Source: Planctomycetota bacterium (GTDB taxonomy: Bacteria; Planctomycetota; Planctomycetia; Gemmatales; Gemmataceae). From it: DNA of 64,000 nucleotides. The translations under genes and the position numbers were made by a program. Shown one piece after another: positions 61,991 through 64,000 of this stretch (position 1 is its first letter; the number at the start of each line of letters is the position of its first letter). The notes beneath the pieces are model-generated. The model saw nothing but the letters and a program-made list of their open reading frames with translations. It did no database searches and was not told the origin of the DNA. The stretch lies in the NCBI GenBank assembly GCA_016873225.1, contig VGXS01000002.1:124001-188000 (forward strand), in the 5' to 3' direction.

Positions 61991-63559
61991 ATGTCCCTTG
62001 GCCCGATCAGGTTCCTCATGGCCCGGCTGCCGGTCGCCTTCGCGGTGGCTTGGCTGGCCCTGGTGGCCGGCGCGGGTTGCGGACGGCGTCCGGCGGTTGT
62101 GCAGGGTGAAGTTCCCGGCATCGGTATCCTCGACGGCTGGGACGCGGCGTTCTACCTCGACGGTTCACGCGCCGGCACGGTGCATACCACGGTCGAGCGT
62201 TCCTCCCAGCCACCCGAGCTGTATAAGACCCGCGTTTTCATGGACCTGCGCGTCAAGCGGTATGGGCAGGTTGTGCCCATGCGCATGGAGCAGACAACCG
62301 TGGAGGATGCCGCCGGAAAAATGGTCCGCATGGAAATCGTCCAATACCTCGACCAGGGAAACCAGCGGGCCACCGGCGTTGTCGATGGCGACTCGATCAT
62401 CATCAAGAGCCAGGGCACGGCGGGTGAGCGGCGCGTGCCCCTTCCCAGCTTGGCAATCGGGCCGTGGAGGCAAAGCCAGATTCTTCGCGAACAGGCGGGC
62501 AAGACCGGCGCCACCTGGAAAATGGACACCTTCGAGCTTTCCCTGCAGGTGCCGACAGTCCTCAACGGCCGCGTCATCGGCCCCGAAAAAACCGATGTCC
62601 TCATCGAAAGGGATGGCAAGCTGGCCCCCGAACCCAAGGAACTGGTCCGGTGCGAGATCACCTGCGATCCGGTCAAGATTGGCGGACAGGCCACGCCCCT
62701 GCCGGCGCTTGACCAATGGCTTGAAGGCGGCGAGGTTGTCCGTTCGAGGGTTGACATGCCGGGTCTCGGCCCGATCACGATGTACCGGGTTCCGGAGGAG
62801 GCGGCCCGCAAGGCCGACGCCAGTGGAGCGGCCCTGCCCGACCTGGGATCCCAAACGCTGGTGTTCCTCGACAAGCCGGTAGCCGACATCCACAACAAGG
62901 CGGAAGTCGTTTACGGCTTCACCCTGCCGGGAGACTCCAGTCCGGCGACATCGTTCACCATCGACTGGAGACAGTCGGCGGGTCAGGCGAAGGGCGAAGC
63001 ATTCGACCTGAAGGTCACGAGCGAAACGCTGACGCCTTCTCCGAAGCCGGGAGCCAACGCCTTGGCTCCCAACTTCTTCCTCGACTCCTCCGACAAGGCC
63101 GTGGCCGCGCTGGCGGCAGGTCCGGCAGGCAACCAGCCATGGGAAGTGGCGAAGGCGCTCGAGCGATTGGTGCACGACCGGATGAGCACGACGAGCGGAA
63201 TCGGGTTCGCCACCGCCGGCCAGGTGGCGCGCGAACTCAAGGGAGATTGCCGGCAGCACGCGATGCTATTGGCCACCCTGTGCCGAGCCCGGCAAATTCC
63301 CGCCCGCACGGCGCTGGGATTGGTCTATATCATCGACCGTGCCTCCGGAAAACCGGCACTCGGTTTCCATATGTGGACCGAGGTTTACTGCGACGGAGGG
63401 TGGCGTGGATTGGACGCCACGATGGGCGAGGGGAAAATCGGCCCCGGGCATGTCAAGGTGGCGGACACCACCTGGTCGGAAGCGCCGAGCCTGGCGCCGC
63501 TTCTTCCCGTGCTCCGCGTGATGGGCAGGCTGAAGGCAACCGTGGTTTCCTTCCGATGA
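61991..63559 (+). CDS. Transglutaminase-like lipoprotein
   Basis: 522-residue protein with an N-terminal lipoprotein signal (MARLPVAFAVAWLALVAGAG, lipobox before C-GRR). The C-terminal 130 residues are a transglutaminase-like domain with a complete triad: C420 in GDCRQHAMLLATLCRAR, H460 in GFHMWTEV and D475 in GLDAT. The domain may cut, cross-link or bind peptides; the substrate is unknown. The N-terminal 380 residues are beta-rich and unassigned. Starts at 61991 and 62018 both keep the signal; 61991 has GGAG upstream. The in-frame start at 61919 lacks one. Confidence 0.8.
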   Translation: MSLGPIRFLMARLPVAFAVAWLALVAGAGCGRRPAVVQGEVPGIGILDGWDAAFYLDGSRAGTVHTTVERSSQPPELYKTRVFMDLRVKRYGQVVPMRMEQTTVEDAAGKMVRMEIVQYLDQGNQRATGVVDGDSIIIKSQGTAGERRVPLPSLAIGPWRQSQILREQAGKTGATWKMDTFELSLQVPTVLNGRVIGPEKTDVLIERDGKLAPEPKELVRCEITCDPVKIGGQATPLPALDQWLEGGEVVRSRVDMPGLGPITMYRVPEEAARKADASGAALPDLGSQTLVFLDKPVADIHNKAEVVYGFTLPGDSSPATSFTIDWRQSAGQAKGEAFDLKVTSETLTPSPKPGANALAPNFFLDSSDKAVAALAAGPAGNQPWEVAKALERLVHDRMSTTSGIGFATAGQVARELKGDCRQHAMLLATLCRARQIPARTALGLVYIIDRASGKPALGFHMWTEVYCDGGWRGLDATMGEGKIGPGHVKVADTTWSEAPSLAPLLPVLRVMGRLKATVVSFR

Positions 63560-63580
63560 TCCCTTGGGGGAGGAACGCCG

Positions 63581-64000
63581 ATGATCGCCTTGGCCTTGAT
63601 CTCATTTCTGGCACAAGCCCAGGGGCCGGTGGCCCCTCCCGAAGGCGCCGTGGAATTCCGTAATGTCCGCGCCACCATGGGACTGCTGGGTCCGGCCCGC
63701 AAGGACCAGGACAAATTCCAGCCGGGTGAACTGATCCTTTATTCGTTCGACCTCGCCAACTTGCAGTCGACCCCCGAGGGGCTGTGCCGCTACGCGCTGG
63801 GTGTGGAATTCCTCGACTCCAAGGGGGCAATCCTGTTTCCCAAGGAGGAAATGAGGCTGCGGGAATCGCAGGCGCTCTGTCCGCTCGGCGGCAACCTGGT
63901 GCCGACATTCGCCTATGCGGACACCGATCCGGACCTGAAGCCGGGCCGCTACCTGTTCCGGGTCAAGGTGACGGACCGCCTCTCCGGGCGCACGGGAACC
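63581..64000 (+). CDS. Secreted protein, 3' partial
   Basis: Frame from the ATG at 63581 (behind GGGGGAGG) to the end of the window, 140 codons without a stop. It starts with a signal peptide (MIALALISFLAQAQG) and continues as a beta-rich domain (VEFRNVRATMGLLGPARKDQ; FQPGELILYSFDLANLQSTP; LKPGRYLFRVKVTDRLSGRT), an immunoglobulin-like sandwich pattern. It lies 21 bases after the transglutaminase-like gene and is probably in the same operon. No function is assigned. Confidence 0.7.
   Translation, partial: MIALALISFLAQAQGPVAPPEGAVEFRNVRATMGLLGPARKDQDKFQPGELILYSFDLANLQSTPEGLCRYALGVEFLDSKGAILFPKEEMRLRESQALCPLGGNLVPTFAYADTDPDLKPGRYLFRVKVTDRLSGRTGT

Overview
The window is GC-rich (roughly 60-65 % by eye), gene-dense bacterial chromosome and most probably comes from a planctomycete (Planctomycetota, Gemmatales/Isosphaerales-like). 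This is inferred from gene content: two large dehydrogenase/HEAT/c-type-cytochrome proteins of the kind expanded in Planctomycetes, Fhc (formylmethanofuran-type) C1 genes, a short RpoD-like sigma factor without region 1.1, an alpha-2-macroglobulin fused to an anti-sigma zinc finger, ThuA and CotH proteins, and several secreted or lipoprotein families that I know only from this phylum. No rRNA, CRISPR array, prophage or insertion sequence was seen.

Layout. 1-3.2 kb: MoxR/CobS-type AAA ATPase (5' end outside the window) overlapping a metalloprotease-motif/VWA protein. 3.3-6.3 kb: ribosomal protein S1 and an RpoD-like sigma factor. 6.4-8.7 kb: a TPR protein and an unknown secreted protein. 8.7-14.7 kb (minus): a tripartite RND efflux operon (outer-membrane channel, pump, lipoprotein adaptor). 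14.9-19.7 kb (minus): an NAD-linked formate dehydrogenase operon. Its molybdenum subunit has an in-frame UGA followed by a SECIS-like hairpin, so it is read as a selenoprotein, and its N-terminal Fe-S module is a separate gene. fdhD (19.8-20.7 kb) diverges from it. 20.7-31 kb (minus): a ThuA gene with two in-frame amber codons, a P-II protein, fhcA, fhcB and two tandem cytochrome-tailed dehydrogenases. 31-35 kb (minus): a lipoprotein, two clpP genes, trigger factor and tRNA-Gly(GCC). 35.3-40.7 kb: plsY with a C-terminal fusion, several unknown membrane, lipo- or secreted proteins, and a small ribbon-helix-helix protein. 40.8-43.6 kb (minus): pyruvate phosphate dikinase. 43.7-49.8 kb (minus): an ECF sigma factor translationally coupled to a 1834-residue anti-sigma/alpha-2-macroglobulin protein. 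49.9-56.3 kb (plus): a free-standing sigma-70 region 1.1 protein, a sigma-54-type promoter, groEL-groES-groEL, dnaJ-grpE, an FmdB-type zinc ribbon and yacG. 56.4-61.9 kb (minus): a SLOG-like protein, a CotH kinase, an unknown membrane protein, and rpoZ-gmk-yicC-secG. 62-64 kb (plus): a transglutaminase-like lipoprotein and a secreted protein running off the end.

The genes fall into a few working groups. One is a C1 branch: FhcAB would release formate from a formyl-carrier, and the formate dehydrogenase (matured by FdhD) would oxidise it to CO2 and pass electrons through the NuoE/NuoF-like subunit to NAD. Another is protein quality control: trigger factor, ClpP pair, GroEL/ES, DnaJ and GrpE, with the chaperonin apparently under sigma-54 control. 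A third is transcription control, with a primary-type sigma factor, an ECF sigma with a fused protease-trap anti-sigma, the loose sigma 1.1 domain and omega.

The strongest candidates for new biology are the ECF/anti-sigma/macroglobulin pair, the split selenocysteine formate dehydrogenase, the sigma-54 groE promoter, the stand-alone sigma 1.1 protein and the P-II protein coupled to fhcA.
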